Source: Apibacter raozihei
GTDB taxonomy: Bacteria; Bacteroidota; Bacteroidia; Flavobacteriales; Weeksellaceae
DNA length: 64,000 nucleotides
Assembly: GCF_004014855.1 (NCBI RefSeq)
Contig: NZ_CP034930.1
Coordinates: 1,922,001 to 1,986,000, forward strand
Direction of reading: 5' to 3'
In this document: in pieces, positions 36,823 through 46,588 of the stretch
How positions within the stretch are numbered: the first letter of the stretch is position 1
How the letters are laid out: each line of letters opens with the position of its first letter
The notes under the pieces: generated by a model
Told to the model about the DNA's origin: nothing
Database searches by the model: none
What the model saw: the letters and a program-made list of their open reading frames with translations, nothing else
Program-made: the position numbers and the translations under genes

Positions 36823-37749
36823 ATGGATTACTTTATTCAGGCTAAAAATATTACACGTGCTTATGAAGATAAAATAGCCTTAAACAATTTCAGTATAAAT
36901 ATACCTAAAGGTTGTATTTATGGAATATTAGGTCCCAATGGTGCAGGAAAGACTACTTTTATAAGAATTATAAATCAGATTACGAAACCGGATAGCGGAG
37001 AAATATTATTTAATGGAGAACCGTTGCAAGAAAAACATATCTCACAGATAGGTTATATGCCGGAAGAACGTGGGTTATACAAAAATATGAAAATTGGGGA
37101 GCAGGCAATATATCTGGCTCAATTAAAGGGAATGAGCAAGAAGACTGCTAAAATGAAATTAGAATATTGGTTTGATAAATTACATATTGAAAAGTGGTGG
37201 GATAAAAAATTGAGTGAGTTATCCAAAGGAATGGCTCAAAAAATACAATTTGTAGTTACGGTTTTGCATGAGCCTGAATTATTGATTTTTGATGAGCCTT
37301 TTAGTGGTTTTGATCCTGTTAATGCTAATTTGATAAGGGATGAAATTTTAGAACTTAAAGAAAAAGGTACTACCATTTTATTTTCTTCTCACAGAATGGA
37401 ATCGGTAGAAGAATTATGCGATAATGTTGCTTTATTGAACAATTCTGAAAAAATTTTAGATGGTTCTGTTAAAGACATAAGGCATAAATTTAAAGAAGGA
37501 AAATTCAAAGTATCTCTTGCAAATATTGTTTCTGATAAAATTAATAATTTCAGGCTTCTAAGAAGCTTAGAAAATATATCTCAGGATGAAGATACGTATT
37601 CTTTTACAGTTAAAATCTCAGACCGTGAAGACTCAAAAACTTTGATCAATGAATTATCAGAGATAGGAGATATTATTTCATATTATGAAGAAATACCGAG
37701 TATGAATCAAGTATTTATAGATGCAGTTAAAACTAACAAATATATATGA
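36823..37749 (+). CDS. ABC transporter ATP-binding protein (NatA-like)
   Basis: A 308-residue ATPase. Walker A is GILGPNGAGKTTFIR (about residues 35-48), the Q-loop is IGYMPEERGLY, the signature is LSKGMAQKIQF, Walker B is LLIFDEPFSGFDP and the switch His is in FSSHRM. The C-terminal 80 residues form the extension common in NatA-type exporters. The stop overlaps the permease start by 4 bases (ATGA). With the permease it makes an ABC-2 exporter; the cargo is unknown, with NatAB sodium export one possibility. Confidence 0.9.
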   Translation: MDYFIQAKNITRAYEDKIALNNFSINIPKGCIYGILGPNGAGKTTFIRIINQITKPDSGEILFNGEPLQEKHISQIGYMPEERGLYKNMKIGEQAIYLAQLKGMSKKTAKMKLEYWFDKLHIEKWWDKKLSELSKGMAQKIQFVVTVLHEPELLIFDEPFSGFDPVNANLIRDEILELKEKGTTILFSSHRMESVEELCDNVALLNNSEKILDGSVKDIRHKFKEGKFKVSLANIVSDKINNFRLLRSLENISQDEDTYSFTVKISDREDSKTLINELSEIGDIISYYEEIPSMNQVFIDAVKTNKYI

Positions 37750-39053
37750 AAAATATACTTTTGGTAATGAATAGGGAGTTTTTGACTCAAGCCAGAAAAA
37801 AATCCTTTATAATAATAACTATTTTAGCTCCTATTTTAATTTTATTGGCTGGAATAATAGTTGCTTATATGGTTAAAATTAATGAAACTAATTCCAAAGT
37901 AGCAATTATAGACGTGACAAATCAATTCTATCCAGAATTTAAAAGTGACGAAAAACATACATATAATTTTTATGAACAAAAGGATTTAAAAGCATTAAAA
38001 GATTCTTTAATAAAAGGTAAATCTATTGATGCGCTCCTTTATATTCCGGATGTACATGATTCTCTTTTCAATAATCTGGAAACTCATATTCAGTTTTACA
38101 CCAATAAAAATCTTAATAAATCATTATTATTTTCCATTGAGTCTAATATCAATAAAGTTATTGAAAATAAAAGAAGAATTCAATTAGGACTTAAAAAAGA
38201 AGATATTCAGAAATTATCTTCAAACATTTCCTTAAAAATAATGAATTTAAAGGATGGTAAGTCAGATATAAATTCATCAGTTAAAGACATATTGGCTCTT
38301 TCACTGATGTATGTTATATTAATGTTTATAATCATATATGGTACTCGAGTTATGAGAAGCGTGATGGAAGAAAAAAATAACCGGGTGGTAGAAATAATTA
38401 TTTCATCAGTAAAGCCTTTTGAACTTATGATGGGTAAAATACTAGGAACTACACTGGTAGCACTTACCCAGTTTAGTATTTGGATTATGATGACCATGGT
38501 TTTACTTTTTGCCGGACAGATATTTTTAGGAAAAGAATTAATGATGAATCCTCATCAAAACGGAATAAACGAATTAATTAATTATGATGCTCAGGTTCAG
38601 GTAAAAAATACAATAGATGGTCTTTTAGGTTTAAACTATCCATTAATAATTTTTGTTTTTTTATTTTTCTTTTTAGCAGGATATCTGTTTTATAGCTCTT
38701 TTTTTGCAGCAATAGGTGCTGCCGTAGACAATGACACGGAAACACAACAATTTATGCCGATAATTGTAGTTCCACTAATGCTAGGAGCTTACGGGTGTAT
38801 TACTATTATAAATAATCCCGAAGGTCCTGTAGCTTTCTGGTTAAGTATGATTCCTTTTACATCTCCGATGGTCATGGTAACCCGTGCTTTTTATGGAATT
38901 CCGGCATGGCAACTTATTCTTTCAATTATAATTATGATAATTTCTGTTTTTGCAATGATATATTCTGCAGCAAAAATTTATAGAATAGGAATATTAATGT
39001 ACGGTAAGAAAATCAGTTTTAAAGAATTGATCAAATGGGTAAGACAATCTTAA
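37746..39053 (+). CDS. ABC-2 type transporter permease (NatB-like)
   Basis: A 435-residue membrane protein. One N-terminal span (about residues 20-42) is followed by a large extracytoplasmic domain (to about residue 180) and about five C-terminal spans. MRSVMEEKNNRVVEIIISSVKPFELMMGKILG is the coupling-helix block typical of ABC-2 permeases. It starts within the stop of the ATPase gene, so the two are translated together. Confidence 0.88.
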   Translation: MKNILLVMNREFLTQARKKSFIIITILAPILILLAGIIVAYMVKINETNSKVAIIDVTNQFYPEFKSDEKHTYNFYEQKDLKALKDSLIKGKSIDALLYIPDVHDSLFNNLETHIQFYTNKNLNKSLLFSIESNINKVIENKRRIQLGLKKEDIQKLSSNISLKIMNLKDGKSDINSSVKDILALSLMYVILMFIIIYGTRVMRSVMEEKNNRVVEIIISSVKPFELMMGKILGTTLVALTQFSIWIMMTMVLLFAGQIFLGKELMMNPHQNGINELINYDAQVQVKNTIDGLLGLNYPLIIFVFLFFFLAGYLFYSSFFAAIGAAVDNDTETQQFMPIIVVPLMLGAYGCITIINNPEGPVAFWLSMIPFTSPMVMVTRAFYGIPAWQLILSIIIMIISVFAMIYSAAKIYRIGILMYGKKISFKELIKWVRQS

Positions 39054-39160
39054 TGAAACCTTGAATAAATCATAAATATTTGTAATCTTTACCTGTAAAA
39101 TATTTATATATTAGCAAAATTAGAAATAAGATTATTTGCATATAATTAAAAACAGCTAAA

Positions 39161-40516
39161 ATGAGTATAAAACTTCGTTTGATTATTTTGGTTTTCCTTC
39201 AGTTTTTTATTTGGGGAGCATGGATGATTACCATTGGAAATTATTGGTTTGAGACCAAACACTGGGGAAATATTGAATTCGGAGCCATATTTTCAACCAT
39301 GGGTATAGCCTCTATTTTTATGCCTACTTTATGTGGTATTGTTGCAGACCGCTGGATTAACGCTGAAAGATTATATGCAATCCTTCATACACTTGGAGGA
39401 ATTACATTTCTGGCAATTCCATTTATAGAGACCTCATCTACATTTTTCTGGGCAATTTTAGTAGCAATGATATTTTACATGCCAACCATAGCATTAACTT
39501 ATTCTATATCTTATAATGCTCTGGAAAAAAATAACCTGGATATTGTAAAGGATTATCCCCCTATACGGGTATGGGGTACTATAGGATTCATTGTAGCTAT
39601 GTGGGTTACTAACCTATCAGGGAATAAAGCATCAGGAAATCAATTTATAATAGCAGGAACAGTTGCCATATTATTAGGTATTTATTCTTTATCATTACCA
39701 AAATGTCCCCCACAAAATAATACATCTCAAAATAAATCACTGGTTCAGATTCTGGGACTAGATGCTTTTTCATTGTTTAAAAACTATAAGATGATGTTGT
39801 TTTTCCTGTTTAGTATGTTTTTAGGCGCAGCATTGCAGCTAACCAATGCATATGGAGATACATTTTTGTCTGATTTTGGATTAATAGGAGAATACCAAAA
39901 CTCTTTGATAGTAAGATATTCTACACTTATTATGTCAATATCTCAGATTTCAGAAACCATGTTCATACTAGCCATTCCTTTTTTTCTTAAAAAATTCGGG
40001 ATTAAAAATGTTATGCTTATTAGTATGGTGGCCTGGGTTTTTCGTTTTGGATTATTTGCATTTGGTGATCCTACTCAGGGACTGTGGATGCTACTATTGT
40101 CGTGTATAGTCTATGGTATGGCATTTGATTTCTTTAATGTTTCAGGTTCACTTTTTGTTGAATCAACGACTAATGCTAAGATAAGATCTAGTGCTCAAGG
40201 TTTATTTATGATGATGACTAATGGATTTGGTGCGATATTCGGAAGTTTGATTAGTGGATTTATAATTCAAAAGTTTTTTACTTTAGAATTTACACAGGTA
40301 AATGATTTGCTTTCATACTTACATACAGATTTGAACAATCCAGCTATTAAAAATCTCTTATCAGGAAATGAATTCGGAGAAAATGGTATTTTGAAAAATC
40401 CCGTTGAAATAAAAGAATGGAAAAATATATGGATTACGTTTGCCTCTTATTCTCTAATTGTAGCCGTATTGTTTGCTGTACTCTTTAAGCATAAGCATAA
40501 ACCGCAGGATCAATAA
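39161..40516 (+). CDS. Nucleoside:H+ symporter family MFS transporter
   Basis: A 451-residue transporter with about 12 membrane helices. The N terminus LILVFLQFFIWGAWMITIGNYWF and the IFSTMGIASIFMPTLCGIVADRWINAERLYAILHTLGG block match the NupG/XapB nucleoside permease family. The middle loop has RVWGTIGFIVAMW. It imports nucleosides in the known members; substrate range here is inferred. Transcribed alone and converging on the PAP2 gene with 13 bases between. Confidence 0.85.
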   Translation: MSIKLRLIILVFLQFFIWGAWMITIGNYWFETKHWGNIEFGAIFSTMGIASIFMPTLCGIVADRWINAERLYAILHTLGGITFLAIPFIETSSTFFWAILVAMIFYMPTIALTYSISYNALEKNNLDIVKDYPPIRVWGTIGFIVAMWVTNLSGNKASGNQFIIAGTVAILLGIYSLSLPKCPPQNNTSQNKSLVQILGLDAFSLFKNYKMMLFFLFSMFLGAALQLTNAYGDTFLSDFGLIGEYQNSLIVRYSTLIMSISQISETMFILAIPFFLKKFGIKNVMLISMVAWVFRFGLFAFGDPTQGLWMLLLSCIVYGMAFDFFNVSGSLFVESTTNAKIRSSAQGLFMMMTNGFGAIFGSLISGFIIQKFFTLEFTQVNDLLSYLHTDLNNPAIKNLLSGNEFGENGILKNPVEIKEWKNIWITFASYSLIVAVLFAVLFKHKHKPQDQ

Positions 40517-40529
40517 ACAAAATAATTGG

Positions 40530-41087
40530 TTAAGGTTTTATAATAAATTTTTGTGATTTACTAAATAACCATCCGATAAGGATTCCTACCAATATACCTG
40601 TTATAATATCCAATGGGAAGTGCACTCCCACATAAATTCTGCTGTATGAAACTAATGCAGCCCACGAGAAAAATAAATAAGTAGAATATTTGTGTTGCTT
40701 CTTAAATAAAGATGAAAGATAAACTGCTAAACCAAATGAATTTGCTGCATGGGCAGAAAAAAAACAATAATTACCTCTGCATCTATCAATAACTAATCGG
40801 AAAAGTCCATCAATTTCCTGATTTTTACATGGTCTTGGACGTTTTATCCAATGTTTAATTAATGAAGCAAAATTATCTGTAATTAAAATCATTAAGCCAA
40901 TACTTAAGCCAATTAAGAGTGCCTTTTTCCATCCAAATTTTTCTATTACTATAATAAAAATCATTAGATAGACTGGTATCCAATAGTATTCATTGGTCAT
41001 AAATAACCAGAATTGATCAAAGTTGGAACTTCCCAGATTATTTAAGAATAGGAATAGCTCAGTATCCCAACGTACAAATGTATTCAT
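40530..41087 (-). CDS. PAP2-family membrane phosphatase
   Basis: A 185-residue protein with about five membrane spans. The three phosphatase motifs are present: KHWIKRPRP (Kx6RP), FFSAHAAN (a variant of PSGH) and SRIYVGVHFPLDI (SRx5Hx3D). Family members remove phosphate from undecaprenyl pyrophosphate or lipid phosphates in the inner membrane. It begins 2 bases after the tatA stop, so it is second in a tatA-PAP2 operon. Confidence 0.88.
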   Translation of the reverse strand: MNTFVRWDTELFLFLNNLGSSNFDQFWLFMTNEYYWIPVYLMIFIIVIEKFGWKKALLIGLSIGLMILITDNFASLIKHWIKRPRPCKNQEIDGLFRLVIDRCRGNYCFFSAHAANSFGLAVYLSSLFKKQHKYSTYLFFSWAALVSYSRIYVGVHFPLDIITGILVGILIGWLFSKSQKFIIKP

Positions 41088-41089
41088 AG

Positions 41090-41380
41090 TTATCTTTTTA
41101 CCGGGCCGTCAAAAGAATCATCCAGCATGTCATCAACGGTATTTTTGGAATCCTGTATAGTTTCTTCCATTGTATTTTTCGCCTCTTGTATTTCATCCTC
41201 AATTTCTTTAACAGCACCGCTCTCTTCAATTTGAGACATCACTTCTCTTTTTATATTATCAGTAGCATCTTTCATGGCTCTAACACCTTGGCCTAAGCCA
41301 CGGGCAATTTCTGGAATTTTATCTGGACCGAATAACAATACGGCTACAAAAATAATGACAATAATTTCTCCGAAACTCAC
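41090..41380 (-). CDS. tatA: Twin-arginine translocase subunit TatA/TatE
   Basis: A 96-residue protein: one N-terminal membrane helix GEIIVIIFVAVLLFGPDKIPEIARGLG (the FGPxKxPE hinge is the family mark), then an amphipathic helix and a long acidic tail with repeated glutamates and an unusual run of Asp near the end (DDMLDDSFDGP). TatA forms the pore for folded Tat substrates. tatC is not in the window. First gene of the tatA-PAP2 pair; promoter element at 41400-41407. Confidence 0.93.
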   Translation of the reverse strand: MSFGEIIVIIFVAVLLFGPDKIPEIARGLGQGVRAMKDATDNIKREVMSQIEESGAVKEIEDEIQEAKNTMEETIQDSKNTVDDMLDDSFDGPVKR

Positions 41381-41399
41381 AATTTGAATTTTATTTTTA

Positions 41400-41407
41400 C
41401 AAAGTTA
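41400..41407 (-). promoter_or_regulatory. Promoter -7 element of tatA
   Basis: TAACTTTG on the minus strand, 20 bases before the tatA start. Confidence 0.55.
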
Positions 41408-41463
41408 CATTTTCTAAATTATATATAAATGCACATAGTTTAAAATTATTAACTAGCTATAAA

Positions 41464-41495
41464 TAAAAAAGGACTCAATATCAATTGAGTCCTTT
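41464..41495 (-). terminator. Intrinsic terminator after secDF
   Basis: Twelve-bp stem (AAAGGACTCAAT with ATTGAGTCCTTT), 4-base loop. On the minus strand a T run follows, so it ends the secDF transcript. Confidence 0.85.
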
Positions 41496-41516
41496 GTTTA
41501 TAATCTAGTATTAATA

Positions 41517-44378
41517 TTAGTTTTTTGCTAATTTAGGTTCCGTTTCTTTATCATAACTATATTTAGTTAAATCATAAGAAAGAGCCGAAGCTATATAAAT
41601 GGAAGAATACATACCAAATGTAAATCCTAAAAATAAAGCAAACATAAATCCTTGTAAGCTTTCACCTCCAAAGAAGAAAATTATTACAGTTACCATAATG
41701 GTGGAAACCCCCGTGTTAATAGTTCTTCCTAAAGTATGATTAATAGCATCATTATACAATTCTTCCAGAGTCATCAGGTGATGAACGTTATTTCTTTTAT
41801 TTTCTCGGATCCTATCAAATACAATTACTGTATCATTAATAGAGTAACCAATAATAGTAAGAATAGCAGCTATAAAAGATTGATCTATTTCTACAGAAAA
41901 CGGTATAATTTTAACCCAGCTAAGTACTGAGAATACACCCATTACTATTACAGAGTCGTGTAGTAAAGATATAACAGCACCTGTAGACATTTGCCAGTTT
42001 CTAAATCTGACAAGAATATAAATAAATATACCTCCTAAAGCTATGGATACAGCAATAATTCCACTTCTGACTATTCCGCTGGCAACAGTTGGTCCAACCT
42101 CAGAAGCTGATTGAATACCATACGGAGATCCTTTAACAAAATTATCTTTAGAATAGTTGGCAGGTAAAAAACTTTTAAGACCTTCATATAATTTTTCTCT
42201 TATTACAACATCTATATTCGGATCGTTACTATCCATACCGTATTTAGTTGTAATTCTTACCTGATTACTTTCCCCGTATTGTTTTGCATTAATATTATTA
42301 GATTCTCCGTTCTTTACAAAAAGTTTTTCTAAAGAATTTGAAATTTCTTCAGGATGAATATTTTTTTCCAGCTTGATTACATATGTTCTACCTCCCGTAT
42401 AATCTACCCCTTTGTCAAAACCTTTAGTAAAGATTGATGCAATAGCAATTATCATTAAAATGAATGAAAAAATGTAAGCAAATTTTCTTTTTTCCATCCA
42501 TTTGAAATGAACATTAGTAAACCAGTTTTTTGTTATGTTAGTAGTTAAAGAGAAAGTTTTCCCTTTATCCATAGCGCCATAAATAAGCATTCCGGTTATA
42601 AATATTGCAGTAAATAAAGTACAGAATATACCGATAACTAAAGTAACAGCAAATCCTTTGATAGGACCGGTGCTGAACAGCAAAACTATACCAACGATAA
42701 GGGTAGTAAGGTTTCCGTCAATGATGGCAGCCAGCGCATGCTTTTGACCTTCCATGAAGGCTTGTTTTAACGGTTTACCCAATCGTAATTCTTCCTTGAC
42801 CCTTTCAAATATAATAATGTTCGCATCTACTGCCATGGCCATAGATAGAACGATACCTGCAATACCCGGAAGAGTGAGGACAGCTCCTGTAGAAGCCATA
42901 ATTCCGATTAAGAAAAATAAATTTATTATTAAGGCAATATTTGCGTATAAACCAGCTTTACCATAGTAAAATAGCATCCATGCTAAAATAAATACATAAG
43001 AAACAACAATAGATAATAAACCATTGTTAATGGATTGTTGACCTAAAGTTGGACCTACGATTTCAGATTGAATAATTTTAGCTTTGGCTGGTAAGTTTCC
43101 GGATTTTAGTACGTCTACTAAGTCATTTGCTTCCTGTTCACTAAAATTACCGCTGATTATGGACTGCCCGTTAGGAATTTCAGTATTGACATTTGGTGCG
43201 GTATATACAACTTCATCTAATACTACTGCTATAGGTTTTCCAATATTTCTTTTAGTAAGATCTTTCCAGGTTACTGCACTTTCTGGACTCATCTGCATAC
43301 TGATTTGTATACGGTTAAATTGGTCGAAAGTTATATGAGCTTCCGTTACAGCTCCAACTAAAGGTGCTTTGTTATTTTTTGTACCTCTTATAGCATATAA
43401 TTCTAATTCGTTAGGAAAACGAGAATCCGGTTTTGAAGCCCATAGGAATTTAGAATATTTTAATGATACAGGTAATAATTTTTTAGCTTTATCTGAGAAA
43501 ATTATTTGATTAACAGCAGCTGTATCCTGAATTTTAGCAACAGCTACAGCATTTGAACGGTTAGATGGAGCTAATAACGCAGATAATTTATTATTTGCAA
43601 TTTTTTGATTAGCATCCATTAAATAAGCCCAGACTGAAGCTTGATCAAAAACTTCCCAAAACTCAAGTCTTGCTGAAGTTTGTAAAAGTTTTTTAACACG
43701 ATCTGCATCTGTTACTCCGGGTAGTTCAACTAAAATTCTACCGGTTCCGGGAACCCTTGCAATGTTAGGCTCATCAATATTTAGTTTTTTTATACGAGCT
43801 CTAATTACATCAATAGCTTTATTGACTTTAGACTCGACAACACCGGAAATATATTTTTCTACATTAGCATCAGAAGTGTTATACTGAATTTGTCCGGATA
43901 AATCTTTTGTCCCGAAAACATCAGGAGAAGATAATTTTAAATCAGGTTGCCCTAATTCTTTTTTAGCCGATTCAAAAGCCTTGAAAAAGTTAGATGTATA
44001 GGTTGCATTAGATTTGACTTCCTGAGAAGTTGCAATATCCAGTGCTTTTCTGAATACAGGATTTTCAGAATTGTCTGCTAAATCTAAAAGTAAATCTTTT
44101 TCAGAAATTTCAAGCAATAAATTTAAACCTCCTTTAAGGTCTAATCCAAGCTTCATTTCTTTCTTTTTAGCATCGAAATAATTTAATTTAACAATTCCTA
44201 GATTCAGTGTGTCTTTAGCTAATTTCTCAAGCTCTGTTCTTTTACTGGCCTCAGTTCCGTTAGATAAACTATTTGCTTTAGATTCAATACGGTTAACATA
44301 AAATGTCGGAAATAATTCCGCCAGACAAATTAACGAAAGAACAATAGCAAAAAATTTAACAAATCCTTTTCCTTTCAT
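41517..44378 (-). CDS. secDF: Protein translocase SecDF (fused SecD and SecF)
   Basis: A 953-residue fusion of SecD and SecF that uses proton motive force to pull exported proteins from the Sec channel. The SecD part has GLDLKGGLNLLLEI (about residue 78), RILVELPGVTDADRVKKLL, and the membrane block GIVLSMAMAVDANIIIFERVKEELRLGKPLKQAF (about residue 515-545). The SecF part begins near residue 620 with FKWMEKRKFAYIFS, then GVDYTGGRTYVIKL and GYSINDTVIVFDRIREN. About 12 membrane spans. Fused SecDF is usual in Bacteroidota. Monocistronic. Confidence 0.97.
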   Translation of the reverse strand: MKGKGFVKFFAIVLSLICLAELFPTFYVNRIESKANSLSNGTEASKRTELEKLAKDTLNLGIVKLNYFDAKKKEMKLGLDLKGGLNLLLEISEKDLLLDLADNSENPVFRKALDIATSQEVKSNATYTSNFFKAFESAKKELGQPDLKLSSPDVFGTKDLSGQIQYNTSDANVEKYISGVVESKVNKAIDVIRARIKKLNIDEPNIARVPGTGRILVELPGVTDADRVKKLLQTSARLEFWEVFDQASVWAYLMDANQKIANNKLSALLAPSNRSNAVAVAKIQDTAAVNQIIFSDKAKKLLPVSLKYSKFLWASKPDSRFPNELELYAIRGTKNNKAPLVGAVTEAHITFDQFNRIQISMQMSPESAVTWKDLTKRNIGKPIAVVLDEVVYTAPNVNTEIPNGQSIISGNFSEQEANDLVDVLKSGNLPAKAKIIQSEIVGPTLGQQSINNGLLSIVVSYVFILAWMLFYYGKAGLYANIALIINLFFLIGIMASTGAVLTLPGIAGIVLSMAMAVDANIIIFERVKEELRLGKPLKQAFMEGQKHALAAIIDGNLTTLIVGIVLLFSTGPIKGFAVTLVIGIFCTLFTAIFITGMLIYGAMDKGKTFSLTTNITKNWFTNVHFKWMEKRKFAYIFSFILMIIAIASIFTKGFDKGVDYTGGRTYVIKLEKNIHPEEISNSLEKLFVKNGESNNINAKQYGESNQVRITTKYGMDSNDPNIDVVIREKLYEGLKSFLPANYSKDNFVKGSPYGIQSASEVGPTVASGIVRSGIIAVSIALGGIFIYILVRFRNWQMSTGAVISLLHDSVIVMGVFSVLSWVKIIPFSVEIDQSFIAAILTIIGYSINDTVIVFDRIRENKRNNVHHLMTLEELYNDAINHTLGRTINTGVSTIMVTVIIFFFGGESLQGFMFALFLGFTFGMYSSIYIASALSYDLTKYSYDKETEPKLAKN

Positions 44379-44412
44379 TGTGAAATTTTAATATGTATAA
44401 TATTTTTATTTT

Positions 44413-44433
44413 AGTCTGCAAATATAGCAGACT
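44413..44433 (-). promoter_or_regulatory. secDF promoter element inside a perfect palindrome
   Basis: The minus-strand -7 element TATATTTG (44419-44426) is framed by a perfect 7-bp inverted repeat, AGTCTGC (44413-44419) and GCAGACT (44427-44433). The layout resembles an operator covering the promoter, though it could equally be chance. Confidence 0.5.
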
Positions 44434-44540
44434 ATTTCATGTCAGCCAATTATTTATAAGTTTTTTTTATACTGCTTTATAAATAAATAAGGAGGAATAT
44501 TAACTCAATGTTAAATGAATTAAAAAAAATAATATTTGTA

Positions 44541-44570
44541 TTTGAAAAATCATATCCATTTATATATTTG
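44541..44570 (+). promoter_or_regulatory. Promoter of Sua5/YrdC-family gene
   Basis: TTTG at 44541-44544 and TATATTTG at 44563-44570, 18 bases apart, and 17 bases before ATG 44587. Confidence 0.65.
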
Positions 44571-44586
44571 CATTTTTAATTTTATA

Positions 44587-45147
44587 ATGAAGGAAGAAAT
44601 AGAAAGAGCAGTTGAAGTCTTAAAACAAGGAGGAATTATTCTTTACCCTACAGATACAATATGGGGTATAGGCTGCGATGCTACTAATGAGGAAGCTGTA
44701 AATAAAATATATAAATTAAAAAATCGGGAGAAGGGTAAAAACTTAATACTATTGGTTGAGAATGAAAGACGGTTGCAAAACATTGTTGAAGTACCTACAT
44801 TAGCCTGGGATTTAATTGATATGTCCGAAAAACCGTTAACTATTGTTTATGATAACCCTAAAAATTTACCTCCAAACTTAATATCTGAGAATAATACAAT
44901 AGGAATAAGACTCACTAAAGATGAATTTTGTAAGAAATTAATATCTAAGTTAAATAAACCGTTAGTGTCTACTTCAGCTAACTTAAGTGGACAGCCATCT
45001 CCGGAAAAATTTGACTCAATTTCAAGTAAAATTTTGGAAGGTGTGGATTATATAATAAATTTGCGCCGTGAAGAAAAAAGTTTGTACCCGGGATCTTCGG
45101 TAATACAACTTTCTGTAGATGGAAAAATTAAGATAATAAGAGAATAA
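44587..45147 (+). CDS. L-threonylcarbamoyladenylate synthase (Sua5/YciO/YrdC family)
   Basis: A 186-residue protein that activates threonine and bicarbonate with ATP for t6A37 tRNA modification. Family blocks are GGIILYPTDTIWGIGCDATNEEAVNKIYKLKNREKGKNLILLVE near the N terminus and LVSTSANLSGQPSP. The C-terminal Sua5 extension is absent, so it is TsaC-like in length. A start 51 bases upstream would place the promoter inside the coding region, so ATG 44587 was chosen. It lies 15 bases before the CCA-transferase gene, forming a tRNA maturation pair. Confidence 0.9.
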   Translation: MKEEIERAVEVLKQGGIILYPTDTIWGIGCDATNEEAVNKIYKLKNREKGKNLILLVENERRLQNIVEVPTLAWDLIDMSEKPLTIVYDNPKNLPPNLISENNTIGIRLTKDEFCKKLISKLNKPLVSTSANLSGQPSPEKFDSISSKILEGVDYIINLRREEKSLYPGSSVIQLSVDGKIKIIRE

Positions 45148-45162
45148 GAGAATAAATATTTC

Positions 45163-46581
45163 ATGGATTTAACTCAGGCTATACAAGCACCTATATTTAA
45201 ACAGCTATCAAAAATTGCAAGTGAAAAAAAGCAAAGAACTTTTGTCATTGGTGGTTTTGTTCGTGATTATTTATTAGGTAATACTGAGGCTGAAGATATT
45301 GATATAGTTACTGAAGGAAGTGGAATAGAATTAGCTACTATTTTAGCTGAAACTTATAAGCCTAGACCTAAGGTTTCCTATTTTAAGCGTTTCGGTACCG
45401 CTATGGTCAATATAAAAAATTGCGATATTGAATTTGTAGGTGCCCGTAAGGAAAGTTATACTCCCGACAGTCGTAAGCCTTTTGTGGAAAACGGAACTAT
45501 AGAAGATGATCAAAAAAGAAGAGATTTTACAATAAATGCCTTAGCAATAAGTCTAAATGAAGATGATTACGGAATGCTTATTGATCCGTTTAATGGATTA
45601 AATGATTTAAATAACAAGATTATTCGTACACCCCTAGATTCTGATATAACTTATTCTGACGATCCTCTTCGTATGATTAGAGCTATTCGTTTTGCTACAA
45701 GATTAGGTTTCCAAATTGAAGAAAAATCATTCGAAGCTATAAGAAGGAATGCCGTACGTTTTGATATTCTTTCCAAAGAAAGAGTTGCAGATGAATTTAA
45801 TAAGATAATGATGACTCCTCAGCCAGGTATAGGACTTAAATTGTTATTCGAAGCAGGGCTTCTGGAAAGATTTTTGCCGGAACTTACCGATTTGCAGGGA
45901 ATTGAAGAGATTGAAGGACAGAAGCATAAAGATAATTTTTTTCATACATTGGAGGTAGTGGATAATATAAGTCAAACAACTGATAATTTATGGTTACGTT
46001 GGGCGGCATTACTTCATGACATTGGTAAAGCAAGAACTAAGCGTTTTGATAAAAAAATAGGTTGGACTTTTCATTCCCATGAATTTGTTGGTAGCAAAAT
46101 GGTAGTTACTATATTTAAAAGATTAAAGTTACCTCTGGGCGATTCTCTCAAATATGTCCAGAAACTAGTACAATATAGTTCCAGACCAATATCGTTAATT
46201 ACCGATGATGCCACTGATAGCGCATTAAGACGTTTACTTTTTGATTCCGGGGATGATATGGAAGATTTGTTTCTTTTGTGTAAAGCAGATATCACGACAA
46301 AGAATGAAAAAAAACAGGCTCAATTTAAAAAGAACTTTGAATACGTAGAGCGAAAGATTAAGGAAGTAGAAGAAAAAGATAAAATACGAAATTTTCAACC
46401 TCCTATCTCAGGAAATGACATAATGAATACATTTGAAATTTTAGAAGGAAAACAAATAGGAATAATCAAAGAAGCGATAAAAGAAGCAATATTAGAAGGA
46501 GTTATAAAAAATGAGTATAAAAATTCATTCGATTATATGTTAGAATTAGGAAAAAAATTAAATTTGAAACAAAAAAACTAA
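45163..46581 (+). CDS. cca: CCA tRNA nucleotidyltransferase / HD-domain protein
   Basis: Adds or repairs the 3' CCA of tRNAs, needed here because neither tRNA in the rRNA spacer encodes CCA. 472 residues. The head has VIGGFVRDYLLGNTEAEDIDIVTEG with the catalytic DxD, RRDFTINALAI and DDPLRMIRAIRFATRLGF. An HD domain follows (WAALLHDIGKARTKRF; HSHEFVGS). The presence of the HD domain is common in this subgroup. Third-party activity as a poly(A) polymerase is unlikely given the TINALAI motif. Confidence 0.93.
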   Translation: MDLTQAIQAPIFKQLSKIASEKKQRTFVIGGFVRDYLLGNTEAEDIDIVTEGSGIELATILAETYKPRPKVSYFKRFGTAMVNIKNCDIEFVGARKESYTPDSRKPFVENGTIEDDQKRRDFTINALAISLNEDDYGMLIDPFNGLNDLNNKIIRTPLDSDITYSDDPLRMIRAIRFATRLGFQIEEKSFEAIRRNAVRFDILSKERVADEFNKIMMTPQPGIGLKLLFEAGLLERFLPELTDLQGIEEIEGQKHKDNFFHTLEVVDNISQTTDNLWLRWAALLHDIGKARTKRFDKKIGWTFHSHEFVGSKMVVTIFKRLKLPLGDSLKYVQKLVQYSSRPISLITDDATDSALRRLLFDSGDDMEDLFLLCKADITTKNEKKQAQFKKNFEYVERKIKEVEEKDKIRNFQPPISGNDIMNTFEILEGKQIGIIKEAIKEAILEGVIKNEYKNSFDYMLELGKKLNLKQKN

Positions 46582-46588
46582 ACTCAGT

